This document shows positions 16,302 through 24,263 of a stretch of DNA of 64,000 nt, piece by piece; positions within the stretch are counted from its first letter, which is position 1, and the number at the start of each line of letters is the position of its first letter. The translations under genes and the position numbers were made by a program. Source of the stretch: Kibdelosporangium banguiense. Lineage in GTDB: Bacteria; Actinomycetota; Actinomycetes; Mycobacteriales; Pseudonocardiaceae. The notes under the pieces are model-generated. The model was not told the origin of the DNA and made no database searches. It was given only the letters and a program-made list of their open reading frames with translations. Where the stretch lies: NCBI RefSeq assembly GCF_017876405.1, contig NZ_JAGINW010000001.1, forward strand, positions 11,669,203-11,733,202, written 5' to 3'.

Positions 16302-16659
16302 CGCCTATCCGCCTCCGCCTCGCGCTCCTTCAGATAAATCTCATAGCGTTGCTCGGCCAGCGGGATCGCTCGCTCATACCACGCATTCCACTGCCCCGCC
16401 TTGTCACCCGCGACCAACAGCACGCTGGCCCGCCACGGATCGAAGACGAAGAGAATCCGAACTGTTCAGGGCCGAGTTCCTTGAGGTTCCGGATCTTTGA
16501 GTGCGTGATGGTGTCGACCAGGGGCCGCCCGAGGCTGGGGCCATAGTCAGCGAGCGCATCAATGGCTTGCACGACCCGCCTGTGCGTCGAGGCATCAAGC
16601 TGCTCGATCCACTCCCGCACCTCATCGACAAGGTAGACGTCCCATTCAGCCGCAGCCAC
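16298..16659 (-). pseudogene. Frameshifted RelE/HigB-like toxin gene
   Basis: The N-terminal part reads WDVYLVDEVREWIEQLD ... LVDTITHSKIRNLKELG in the frame starting at GTG 16659. The conserved remainder, ILFVFDPWRASVLLVAGDK and AWYERAIPLAEQRY, continues in another frame from about 16465 and ends at TGA 16298, overlapping the antitoxin ATG. The total span is 362 nt, one base short of a whole number of codons, so a single-base deletion (or a sequencing error) separates the halves. Intact, it would be a 120-residue mRNA interferase of the Gp49/HigB type. Confidence 0.75.
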
Positions 16660-16663
16660 TCCC

Positions 16664-16687
16664 CAAGTATAGCATTCGCTATACTTG
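16664..16687. promoter_or_regulatory. Toxin-antitoxin operator/promoter palindrome
   Basis: Perfect 10-bp inverted repeat CAAGTATAGC-ATTC-GCTATACTTG immediately before the toxin GTG. On the minus strand the downstream arm contains TATACT, a good -10 box, so repressor binding would block RNA polymerase directly. It also lies 11 bp before the C-terminal end of pdxS. Confidence 0.75.
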
Positions 16688-16698
16688 AGGGAACTCCC

Positions 16699-17604
16699 TC
16701 ACCAGCCGCGCTCGGCGAGGCGGTGGGGCTCGGGCAGCTCTTCGACGTTGATGCCGACCATGGCTTCGCCCAGGCCGCGGGAGACCTTGGCGATCACGTC
16801 CGGGTCGTCGTGGAAGGTGGTGGCCTTCACGATCGCCTCGGCGCGCTGGGCCGGGTTGCCGGACTTGAAGATGCCGGAGCCCACGAACACGCCCTCGGCG
16901 CCCAGCTGCATCATCATCGCGGCGTCGGCCGGGGTGGCGATGCCGCCGGCGGTGAACAGCACGACGGGCAGTTTGCCCAGCTCGGCGACCTCTTTCACGA
17001 GCTCGTACGGGGCCTGCAGCTCCTTGGCCGCGACGTAGAGCTCGTCCTCCGGCAGGTTCTGCAGGCGACGGATCTCGGCGCGGATCTTGCGCATGTGCGT
17101 GGTGGCGTTGGAGACGTCGCCGGTGCCGGCCTCGCCCTTGGAGCGGATCATCGCCGCGCCCTCTGTGATCCGGCGCAGTGCCTCGCCCAGGTTGGTCGCG
17201 CCGCAGACGAAGGGCACGGTGAACTGCCACTTGTCGATGTGGTTGGCGTAGTCGGCCGGGGTGAGCACCTCGGACTCGTCGATGTAGTCCACCCCGAGCG
17301 ACTGCAGGACCTGGGCCTCGACGAAGTGGCCGATGCGGGCCTTGGCCATCACCGGGATGGAGACCTTGGCGATGATGCCGTCGATCATGTCGGGGTCGCT
17401 CATCCGGGACACGCCGCCCTGCGCGCGGATGTCGGCCGGCACGCGCTCGAGCGCCATGACGGCGACCGCGCCTGCGTCCTCGGCGATCTTGGCCTGCTCC
17501 GGGGTGACCACATCCATGATCACGCCGCCCTTGAGCATCTCCGCCATGCCGCGCTTCACGCGGGCGGTCCCGGTCTGCGGGACGGATTCTGGGCTGGTGG
17601 TCAC
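16699..17604 (-). CDS. pdxS: Pyridoxal 5'-phosphate synthase subunit PdxS
   Basis: The lyase subunit that condenses ribose 5-phosphate, glyceraldehyde 3-phosphate and ammonia into PLP. The 301-residue barrel has KRGMAEMLKGGVIMDVV, ALERVPADIRAQGGVSRMSDP, the KARIGHFVEAQ lysine region, GEAGTGDV, LPVVLFTAGGIATPADAAMMM and GSGIFKSGNP, all typical. GTG 17604 is preceded by GAGAGG. Strongly conserved, single gene here; its glutaminase pdxT is 5.4 kb downstream on the same strand. Confidence 0.97.
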   Translation of the reverse strand: MTTSPESVPQTGTARVKRGMAEMLKGGVIMDVVTPEQAKIAEDAGAVAVMALERVPADIRAQGGVSRMSDPDMIDGIIAKVSIPVMAKARIGHFVEAQVLQSLGVDYIDESEVLTPADYANHIDKWQFTVPFVCGATNLGEALRRITEGAAMIRSKGEAGTGDVSNATTHMRKIRAEIRRLQNLPEDELYVAAKELQAPYELVKEVAELGKLPVVLFTAGGIATPADAAMMMQLGAEGVFVGSGIFKSGNPAQRAEAIVKATTFHDDPDVIAKVSRGLGEAMVGINVEELPEPHRLAERGW

Positions 17605-17642
17605 GGACTCGGTCCTCTCGTCGTAACTATTGGTTCACCTGA

Positions 17643-17669
17643 ATCCTACGTTCGACGTGGCCCTGTCAA
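17643..17669 (-). promoter_or_regulatory. Candidate sigma-70-type promoter of pdxS
   Basis: On the minus strand TTGACA (17669-17664) and TAGGAT (17648-17643) precede the pdxS start by about 40 bp. The hexamers are near consensus but the spacer is 15 bp, shorter than usual. No regulator such as PdxR lies next to it. The surrounding gap 17605-17888 between pdxS and the divergent EF-G-like gene contains no coding sequence that I can support. Confidence 0.45.
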
Positions 17670-17801
17670 CCGGGCCAATCCGGCGCGATCTCACCAGGCC
17701 ACTTCGGCAAATCCGCAGCGTGTGGCCCCCGTCACCACTCGGCGGTACGGTCGTACGGCTGCCGGGCGGGCGTTACTTCCACCGGATGGAGGACCGCCGC
17801 T

Positions 17802-17813
17802 GGGGTTGTCCCC
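17802..17813. promoter_or_regulatory. GGGGnnGTCCCC palindrome, copy 1
   Basis: GGGGTTGTCCCC, 75 bp before the EF-G-like start. The same 12-mer occurs at 38509-38520 and a version with AC in the centre at 34988-34999, each upstream of a plus-strand gene. TAGGGG follows 8 bp later, as it does next to the 34988 copy. Confidence 0.45.
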
Positions 17814-17888
17814 GACCTGCATAGGGGTGTGAGATCGAGCACATTGTGTCCTGCAACTGAATACTGTGCGTGCGGGAGGTTGAGTGCT

Positions 17889-20006
17889 ATGGCAGGAAAG
17901 CACACCGAGAACGGAGACGCCGGAGCCGCGGTCGCTGTGGACGACCCGGCCAAAGTGCGCAATGTCGTCCTGGTGGGGCCGTCCGGATCAGGGAAGACAA
18001 CACTGACCGAGGCCCTGCTCACCGCGGCAGGAGTACTCACACGCGCGGGTTCGGTCACCGAAGGCACCACGGTCTGTGACCACGACCCGGCGGCTGTCCG
18101 CCAGCAACGATCGGTCGGCCTGTCGGTCGCACCGCTGATGCACGACGGCGTGAAGATCAACCTGATCGACACGCCTGGATACGCCGACTTCGTCGGTGAA
18201 CTGCGGGCCGGCCTGCGGGCCGCCGACGCGGCGCTGTTCGTCGTCTGCTCGGCCGAGGGCGTGGACGCCTCGACGGTGGCCGTGTGGGAGGAATGCGCGG
18301 CGGTCGGGATGCCGCGCGCCGTGATCGTGGCGCGCCTGGACCACCAGCGGGCCGACCCGGAGGCCGAGATCGCCGCGTGCCGTCAGGCGTTCGGCGCCGG
18401 GGTGCTGCCGCTGTACCTGCCGGCCAAGGGCGGGCTGGTCGGGCTGATCACCCAGCAGCTGTACGACTACTCCGACGGCTACCCGCCCAGGATGAGCCAG
18501 CCGGAGGAGGCCGACCTGGAGCGGATGACCGACGCCCGCAACGAGCTGATCGAAGGGATCATCGCCGAGAGCGAGGACGAGACCCTGATGGACCGGTATC
18601 TGGCCGGTGAGGATCTCGACCAGGACACCTTGATCGAAGACCTGGAGAAGGCGGTCGTGCGCGGCTCCTTCCACCCGGTGATCCCCGTCTGCTCGGCGAC
18701 CGGCGTCGGGCTTGCCGAGGTGCTCGACGGCATCAAGCGCGCGTTCCCGTCACCGCTGGAACACCCGTTGCCATCCGTCACTGACCCCAACGGCAAGTCG
18801 CCGGAGACCCTGCGTGCCGACCCCGACGGTCCTCTTGCCGCCGAAGTCGTACGCACGGCCGTCGACTCGTACGTCGGGCGTGTGTCGTTGGTGCGCGTGT
18901 TCTCCGGAACGTTGCGGCCGGAGCGTCCGGTGCACGTGTCCGGGCACGGAATGGCCGAACGCGGTCACGAGGACCACGACGTCGACGAACGCGTGGCGCA
19001 CATCTACTCCCCATTGGGTGCGACGCTCCGAGAGGTGCCGTACTGCGTCGCGGGTGACCTGTGCGCGTTGACGAAAGTCGGCTCGGCCGAGACGGGTGAC
19101 ACCGTGTCCGCGCCTGAACATCCGTTGCTGATGGCGCCGTGGCAGATGCCTGAACCGTTGCTGCCCGTCGCGGTGGTCGCCAAGACCCGCAGCGACGAGG
19201 ACACGATGGCTCGTAACCTCGCACGCCTCGTCGCCGGTGACCCGACGCTACGGCTGGAACGCAACGCCGAGACGCACCAGCTTGTGTTGTGGTGCATGGG
19301 CGAGGCCCACGCGGACGTCGTGCTGGCACGGCTTCGGTCCGGTGGCGCGGAAGTCGACACCGAGCCGGTGAAGGTCGCCCTGCGGGAGACGTTCGCGGGC
19401 CCGGCCAAGGCGAAAGGCAGGCACGTCAAGCAATCCGGCGGGCATGGCCAGTACGCGGTGTGCGACATCCTGGTCGAGCCGTTGCCGCGTGGATCCGGGT
19501 TCCAGTTCGTCGACAAGATCGTCGGCGGCGCCGTGCCGCACCAGTTCATCCCGAGCGTCGAAAAGGGCGTGCGGGCACAGCTGGAACGCGGCCTGCACTC
19601 CGGATATCCCGTGGTGGACATCAAGGTCACGCTGGTGGACGGCAAGGCGCACAGCGTCGACTCGTCCGACGCGGCGTTCCAGACCGCGGGGTCGATCGCG
19701 TTGAAGGAGGCCGCCGCGAGCGCCCAGATCACGCTGCTCGAACCGGTGGATCTGGTCACGGTCCGGCTGCCGGACGACCACCTGGGCACGGTGCTCGGCG
19801 ACCTGTCCAGCCGTCGCGGCCGTGTGCTGGGCACCGAGGCTGACACCACGCCCGGCTACAGCGTGATCCGTGCGGAAGTGCCTGCGACACAGCTGATCCG
19901 GTACGCGATCGATCTGCGGTCGCTCAGTTCCGGCTCGGCAACGTTCACCCGGGAGTTCAGCCGGTTCGACCCGCTGCCGCAGAACCTGGTGGCCAGCATG
20001 ACCTAG
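17889..20006 (+). CDS. Elongation factor G-like protein (EF-G2 type)
   Basis: A 705-residue translational GTPase paralogue with EF-G domain order. G1 is GPSGSGKTT and G3 is DTPGYADF, so the catalytic His of canonical EF-G (DTPGH) is Tyr98 here. G4, normally NKxD, reads ARLD. Domain IV carries GGHGQYAVCDI. These changes are typical of actinobacterial EF-G2; the M. smegmatis homologue is known to bind guanine nucleotides without ribosome-dependent GTPase activity. Its role is unclear. ATG 17889 has GGGAGG upstream. It ends 8 bp from the convergent NUDIX gene and interrupts the backbone between pdxS and the pimA operon. Confidence 0.9.
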   Translation: MAGKHTENGDAGAAVAVDDPAKVRNVVLVGPSGSGKTTLTEALLTAAGVLTRAGSVTEGTTVCDHDPAAVRQQRSVGLSVAPLMHDGVKINLIDTPGYADFVGELRAGLRAADAALFVVCSAEGVDASTVAVWEECAAVGMPRAVIVARLDHQRADPEAEIAACRQAFGAGVLPLYLPAKGGLVGLITQQLYDYSDGYPPRMSQPEEADLERMTDARNELIEGIIAESEDETLMDRYLAGEDLDQDTLIEDLEKAVVRGSFHPVIPVCSATGVGLAEVLDGIKRAFPSPLEHPLPSVTDPNGKSPETLRADPDGPLAAEVVRTAVDSYVGRVSLVRVFSGTLRPERPVHVSGHGMAERGHEDHDVDERVAHIYSPLGATLREVPYCVAGDLCALTKVGSAETGDTVSAPEHPLLMAPWQMPEPLLPVAVVAKTRSDEDTMARNLARLVAGDPTLRLERNAETHQLVLWCMGEAHADVVLARLRSGGAEVDTEPVKVALRETFAGPAKAKGRHVKQSGGHGQYAVCDILVEPLPRGSGFQFVDKIVGGAVPHQFIPSVEKGVRAQLERGLHSGYPVVDIKVTLVDGKAHSVDSSDAAFQTAGSIALKEAAASAQITLLEPVDLVTVRLPDDHLGTVLGDLSSRRGRVLGTEADTTPGYSVIRAEVPATQLIRYAIDLRSLSSGSATFTREFSRFDPLPQNLVASMT

Positions 20007-20014
20007 CGAACCGA

Positions 20015-20977
20015 TCAGCGGACGGATTTCGTGCGGCCGTCCCACTCGGCGGCGAGCAACTCGGGCAGCAGGTCGGCGAGCTGGACGGGGTAGACGGTGT
20101 CGGTGGTGGAGCGCAGATCGGCTGCGCTCCACCAGCGATGCTCGTCGATCGTGTCCAGCTCGATCCGGTTGAAGCCTGAAGTGTCCACTGTGGTCGTCGG
20201 TGTGGTGGCGACGAAGAACCACTCTTCGGCGTCGTAACTGCGGCCGTCGAAGCTGAACACCACGCGCCGCCGCCACACCGGCCCGGTCAGCTCGTCGTCG
20301 GCCAGCTTGATCCCGGTCTCCTCGAACAGTTCCCGGACTGCGGCGGCGCGGATGTCTTCGTGTGGCTCGACTCCCCCGCCGACGGTGAACCAGAAAGTGT
20401 CGTTCTCGTCGCTCGGGTTGCCCCCGTGGAACAGCAGCACACGGCCTTCGCCGTCGAGCAGGAGCACGCGCGCTGACGGCCGTGGCACAGGCGCGGCGTC
20501 GCCGTTCAGCTCGGGCTCGGCGATCTCGAAGTACTCCGGCTGCGGCGCGGTGCCTGCCAGCTTGAGCCAACGGACCGTCCGGCGACGGCGTTGCGTCAGC
20601 GTGTCCCGTACGGCGTCGTTATGCACGCGGCGCGCGATCACCACGCGTTGTTCGGCATCGCTGAGCTCGGCGACCAGCGCCAACGGCAGTCTGACCCGTT
20701 CCACCGCGGCCAGTTCCCTGCTCAGCTCGTTCTCCGCGGCCTCACGGTCAGGCCGTGCCGCGTGTTCGGCGTGGTCGGCGATCTCGCGCAACGAGCCCGT
20801 ATCCACCGTCGCCGCAACGGCTCTGGCCACGACAGCACGCCTGCCGAGCGCAGCCTCCAACGCTGCCCATGCCGCGTCAGTCCTAATGTGCAGACGGTCC
20901 AAACGGTTCGCGGTTGCCATCAACCACGCGACCAGGATCAGGAGCAGTACGCCCGCGACGATCAGCAGGGCAATCAC
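20015..20977 (-). CDS. Membrane-anchored NUDIX hydrolase with LemA-like N-terminus
   Basis: A 320-residue protein. Residues 1-20 form a membrane helix (IALLIVAGVLLLILVAWLM) followed by a LemA-like coiled region (RLHIRTDAAWAALEAALGRRA) and a C-terminal NUDIX domain with the box GGGVEPHEDIRAAAVRELFE plus ETGI. It hydrolyses an unknown nucleoside diphosphate-X substrate at the membrane. The start overlaps the pimA stop by 4 bp (ATGA). An equivalent gene (Rv2609c) follows pimA in M. tuberculosis, which ties it to phosphatidylinositol mannoside metabolism. Confidence 0.88.
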   Translation of the reverse strand: MIALLIVAGVLLLILVAWLMATANRLDRLHIRTDAAWAALEAALGRRAVVARAVAATVDTGSLREIADHAEHAARPDREAAENELSRELAAVERVRLPLALVAELSDAEQRVVIARRVHNDAVRDTLTQRRRRTVRWLKLAGTAPQPEYFEIAEPELNGDAAPVPRPSARVLLLDGEGRVLLFHGGNPSDENDTFWFTVGGGVEPHEDIRAAAVRELFEETGIKLADDELTGPVWRRRVVFSFDGRSYDAEEWFFVATTPTTTVDTSGFNRIELDTIDEHRWWSAADLRSTTDTVYPVQLADLLPELLAAEWDGRTKSVR

Positions 20978-22104
20978 AGCGCCTCACCGACATGCCTGGG
21001 GTCAGCCGCGATCGCTGTCTCGTACACACGTAGCACCTGGTCCGCGACTACCGACCAATCGAACGCCGCCACCCGCCTACTGCCCTCAGCGGCCAGCGCA
21101 GCACGCCGCGACGGGTCAGTCAGCACCTCGTGCAGCGCATTCGCCAACCCCGTCGAGTCGCCGACCGGCGTCACGACACCGGCCGTGGCGTCGTCGAGCA
21201 CGCGACGGAACGCGTCCAGGTCGCTGGCCACCACGGGTGTGCCTGCGGCCATGGCCTCGATCAGGATGATGCCGAAGCTCTCACCGCCGGTGTTCGGCGC
21301 GCAGTACACGTCGACGCTGCTCAACGCACGCGCTTTGGTCTCGTCGTCGACCTGGCCGAGCAGGTCGATCCGGTCGGCGAGTTCCGGACCGGCCGCCCGC
21401 ATCAGGTCGTCGGCGTCACCGCGGCCGACGACGAGCAGCCTCAGATCCGGCAGCAGCGGCACGAGCCGTCGCAGCGCTGCCAGCAGGACGGGCATGCCTT
21501 TGCGGGGCTCGGTGAACCGGCCCACGAACCCGATCGTCGGGCCCTCGCGCGGGTAGCCGTCCAGCGGTTTGGCGTCGGCGAAGAAGCCCATGTCGACGCC
21601 GTTGGGGATCTGTACGGCGTCGCCGCCGAGGTGTTCCACCTGCACGCGACGCGCCAGCGCGGACACCGCGATCCGGGCGGTGATCTTCTCCAGGAACGGC
21701 TGCAGCACGACCTGGAAGGCGTTCAGCGCCCGGGATTTCGTGGTGGACGTGTGATAGGTCGCCACGATCGGGCCGTCGGCGATCATCAGCGCCAGCAACG
21801 ACAGGCTCGGCGCGATCGGCTCATGCAGGTGCACGACGTCGAAGTCGTGCTCACGGATCCAGCGCCGGACCCGGGCGTACGACACCGGCCCGAACGACAG
21901 CCGGGCCACGGAACCGTTGTACGGAATGCCGACCGCCCGGCCCGCGGGCTGGACGAAATCCGGCAACGGCGTGTCCTCGTCGGCCGGGGCGAGCACGTCC
22001 ACCTCGTGTCCCATCCGGCGCAGCGCCCTGGCCAGGTCCACGACGTGGGCCTGCACTCCTCCAGGCACCTCGAAGGAGTACGGGCACACCACGCCGATCC
22101 GCAT
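20974..22104 (-). CDS. pimA: Phosphatidylinositol alpha-mannosyltransferase PimA
   Basis: GT4 glycosyltransferase that transfers the first mannose from GDP-mannose to phosphatidylinositol on the inner membrane face. The 376-residue protein begins MRIGVVCPYSFEVPGGVQAH, has HLHEPIAPSLSLLAL, the nucleotide-sugar segment GFVGRFTEPRKGM and the E-x7-E motif region GESFGIILIEAMAAGTPVV. The start ATG shares one base with the acyltransferase stop (TGATG). Order pgsA-acyltransferase-pimA-NUDIX is the conserved PIM cluster. Confidence 0.95.
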   Translation of the reverse strand: MRIGVVCPYSFEVPGGVQAHVVDLARALRRMGHEVDVLAPADEDTPLPDFVQPAGRAVGIPYNGSVARLSFGPVSYARVRRWIREHDFDVVHLHEPIAPSLSLLALMIADGPIVATYHTSTTKSRALNAFQVVLQPFLEKITARIAVSALARRVQVEHLGGDAVQIPNGVDMGFFADAKPLDGYPREGPTIGFVGRFTEPRKGMPVLLAALRRLVPLLPDLRLLVVGRGDADDLMRAAGPELADRIDLLGQVDDETKARALSSVDVYCAPNTGGESFGIILIEAMAAGTPVVASDLDAFRRVLDDATAGVVTPVGDSTGLANALHEVLTDPSRRAALAAEGSRRVAAFDWSVVADQVLRVYETAIAADPRHVGEAL

Positions 22105-23006
22105 CAGCCCAGCGCCTCCCGGCGGGCGTCGGAGAGGTCGGCCAGCCACAGTTTCTGCAGCATGTGCCAGTCGGCCGGGTGCTCGGAGATGTCCTTGGCG
22201 TAGCTGTCGGCCAGTGCCTGGGTCGCGGCCTGGACATGCGCGCGCGACTCGACCAGCCGCGGCGAGTGGAACCGCGCACCCCAGCCGTCCCCGACGAACA
22301 GGTTGTCCACGACCATGAGACTCGCGCCGGTACTGGCGGCCAGCCGGGCCGGGCCGACCGGCATCCTGGTCTCCTCACCGAAGAACGTCACCGGGACGCC
22401 CATCTTGGTGAGGTCCCGGTCGGCGACCAGGCAGATGATCCCGTTCTCCTTGAGCCGTTCGACCATCACGCGATACGGCGACGTTTCCCCGCCGGTCAGC
22501 GGCAGCACCTCGAACCCCAGCGACCGCCGGTACGCCAGGAACCGCTCGTACAGCGATTCCGGCTTGAGGCGCTCGGCGACTGTAGTGAACCTGCCGTAGT
22601 TCTGGGCCACCCAGATGCCGGATGCGTCGAAGTTGCCGGTGTGCGGCAGGGCGATCACGACGCCTTTGCCGCGTTCGAGCCCCTCGTCGATGTTCTCTCG
22701 GCCGGTCACGTGCTCGTTCATCCGCTCGGCGATCACCTCGGCCCGCGTGTTCGGCAGCCGGAACGTCTCCTTCCAGTAGCGCGCGTACGAACGCAGCGAC
22801 TGCTGGACGAGATCGTCGAGCTCCTGTGGCCCGGCACCGGGCACGACCCTGGCGAGATTGCGCCGCAGCTGCTGGGGGCCTGAGCCGTTGCGGCGCGCCG
22901 CGAGATCCGCGCCGCTCTGGAAGGCTTTACGCGCCAAGCCCTCAGGCAGCGACTTGACCAGACCCCACCCAGCCGCGTACGCGGCATCCACCAGCCGTTC
23001 CTTCAC
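22104..23006 (-). CDS. Phosphatidylinositol mannoside acyltransferase (PatA-like)
   Basis: A 300-residue lysophospholipid acyltransferase/HtrB-like protein that acylates the mannose of PIM1/PIM2. The HxxxxD catalytic motif is in LPHTGNFDASG; other blocks are RRSLGFEVLPL, ICLVADRDL and VTFFGEETRMPVGPARLA. GTG 23006 overlaps the pgsA stop (GTGA), and the stop overlaps pimA. Equivalent to Rv2611c in M. tuberculosis by position and motif. Confidence 0.93.
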   Translation of the reverse strand: MKERLVDAAYAAGWGLVKSLPEGLARKAFQSGADLAARRNGSGPQQLRRNLARVVPGAGPQELDDLVQQSLRSYARYWKETFRLPNTRAEVIAERMNEHVTGRENIDEGLERGKGVVIALPHTGNFDASGIWVAQNYGRFTTVAERLKPESLYERFLAYRRSLGFEVLPLTGGETSPYRVMVERLKENGIICLVADRDLTKMGVPVTFFGEETRMPVGPARLAASTGASLMVVDNLFVGDGWGARFHSPRLVESRAHVQAATQALADSYAKDISEHPADWHMLQKLWLADLSDARREALG

Positions 23007-23614
23007 GCCATTTCCTCCTGCGCCGCCTGCCAGACCGCGACCAGCCGCTGGAACACCGTGATCGCCGAGAGCACCGCGAGCAGCCACAGCGCCACGTGCA
23101 GTGCGTACGGCACGCCCAGACCGACCAGGCCCGTCCCCACCAGTGTGATGATCAGACGCTCCGCGCGCTCGACAATGCCGACATCGGCGTGCAGGCCGGA
23201 CGCCTCGGCCCTGGCCTTGACATACGAGATGACCTGCCCGCTGACCAGGCAGATCAGCGCGGCGGCACCCAGCGTCATGTTCTGCGCGACCACCAGGCAG
23301 TACCAGGCCACGGCGGCGCCGAGCGTGCCGTCGGCTATCCGGTCGCAACTGGAGTCCAGCACGCCACCGAACTTGGTGCCGTTGCCCTTGGCCCGGGCCA
23401 TGGCGCCGTCGAGCAGGTCCAGCATGGCAAAGCCCCAGACAACGAACGTGCCCGTGAGCAGTTCGCCGCGGGGAAAGAACCAGAGGGAGCCCGCGACCGC
23501 ACCGAGCGTGCCGATCACCGTCATCGCGTTGGGCGTCAGGCCGATCTTGACAAGCCATGCGCCGATCGGATCAGTCACGCGCGAGACTGACGCACGGGCG
23601 AAGATATTCAGCAC
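23003..23614 (-). CDS. pgsA: Phosphatidylinositol phosphate synthase (CDP-alcohol phosphatidyltransferase)
   Basis: Makes phosphatidylinositol phosphate from CDP-diacylglycerol and inositol 1-phosphate. The 203-residue membrane enzyme carries the full CDP-alcohol motif, DLLDGAMARAK followed by GGVLDSSCDR (D-x2-DG-x2-AR-x8-G-x3-D-x3-D), and five to six helices. GTG 23614 gives VLNIFARASVSRVTDPIG, matching relatives; the frame is open upstream without a better site. First gene of the PIM operon; the MarR gene ends 64 bp upstream on the same strand. Confidence 0.94.
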   Translation of the reverse strand: MLNIFARASVSRVTDPIGAWLVKIGLTPNAMTVIGTLGAVAGSLWFFPRGELLTGTFVVWGFAMLDLLDGAMARAKGNGTKFGGVLDSSCDRIADGTLGAAVAWYCLVVAQNMTLGAAALICLVSGQVISYVKARAEASGLHADVGIVERAERLIITLVGTGLVGLGVPYALHVALWLLAVLSAITVFQRLVAVWQAAQEEMA

Positions 23615-23678
23615 TCGGCGGGCACCCTGGATCGTGGTCTGAACTGGCCACACGCAGCCTAACCGCTGGGACGCACGC

Positions 23679-24173
23679 TCAGAACTCGGCCCGCAGCTCC
23701 GCCTTGGCCTGGTCACACTGCGGGGTGAGCCCGGTCTGGATGGCGGTCATGATGCCGTCGAGCTGGGTGAGCTGCTCGGGGGTGAGCACGTCGAACAGGT
23801 GCCGGCGGACGGCGCCGACGTGATCGGGAGCGGCCTTCTCCAGAACCTTGAAACCCTCGTCGGTCAGCTCGGCGAACGCACCGCGTTTGTCGCTCTCACA
23901 GGCCCTGCGCCGTACCCATCCGGCTTCCTCCAACCGGGACACCGCGTGCGACAGGCGGCTGCGAGACGAACGACACATGGCCGCCAGCTCGCTCATCCGC
24001 AGCGAACGGCCGGGCATCTCCGAGAGCACCGCGAGGATCTCGAAGTAGGCCAGCGGCATGCCGGAGTCACGCTGCATCTGCCGGTCAAGGTGTTCCATGA
24101 AGGAGCCGGTGGCGGTAAGAAAGACACGCCAGACGGACTGTTCGCGCGCATCGAGCCACCGGACCTCTGTCAT
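23679..24173 (-). CDS. MarR-family regulator
   Basis: A 164-residue MarR protein: LAYFEILAVLSEMPGRSLRM, SELAAMCRSSRSRLSHAVSRL (winged-helix core), and the wing ACESDKRGAFAELTDEG. ATG 24173 is chosen over one three codons earlier on family alignment. Divergent from yceI with 90 bp between; this MarR-YceI pairing is common in actinobacteria, and the intergenic TTGAA-type repeats are the probable operator. It lies between pgsA and the rest of the thrS-HIT block. Confidence 0.9.
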   Translation of the reverse strand: MTEVRWLDAREQSVWRVFLTATGSFMEHLDRQMQRDSGMPLAYFEILAVLSEMPGRSLRMSELAAMCRSSRSRLSHAVSRLEEAGWVRRRACESDKRGAFAELTDEGFKVLEKAAPDHVGAVRRHLFDVLTPEQLTQLDGIMTAIQTGLTPQCDQAKAELRAEF

Positions 24174-24192
24174 GGTCCCCACTCTACCTCAT

Positions 24193-24239
24193 GGTTGAAC
24201 TCTAAACTAAGTCGCGCTATGGTCTGGTTGAAGTTTCAA
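24193..24239. promoter_or_regulatory. Probable MarR operators between marR and yceI
   Basis: Two direct copies of GGTTGAA (24193 and 24226) flank the gap centre. The second forms a perfect palindrome TTGAA-GT-TTCAA (24228-24239); the first reads TTGAACTCTAAA. Both overlap where the divergent promoters must be. Confidence 0.5.
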
Positions 24240-24263
24240 GCAGCCAATCCGAAGGACAGAGCC

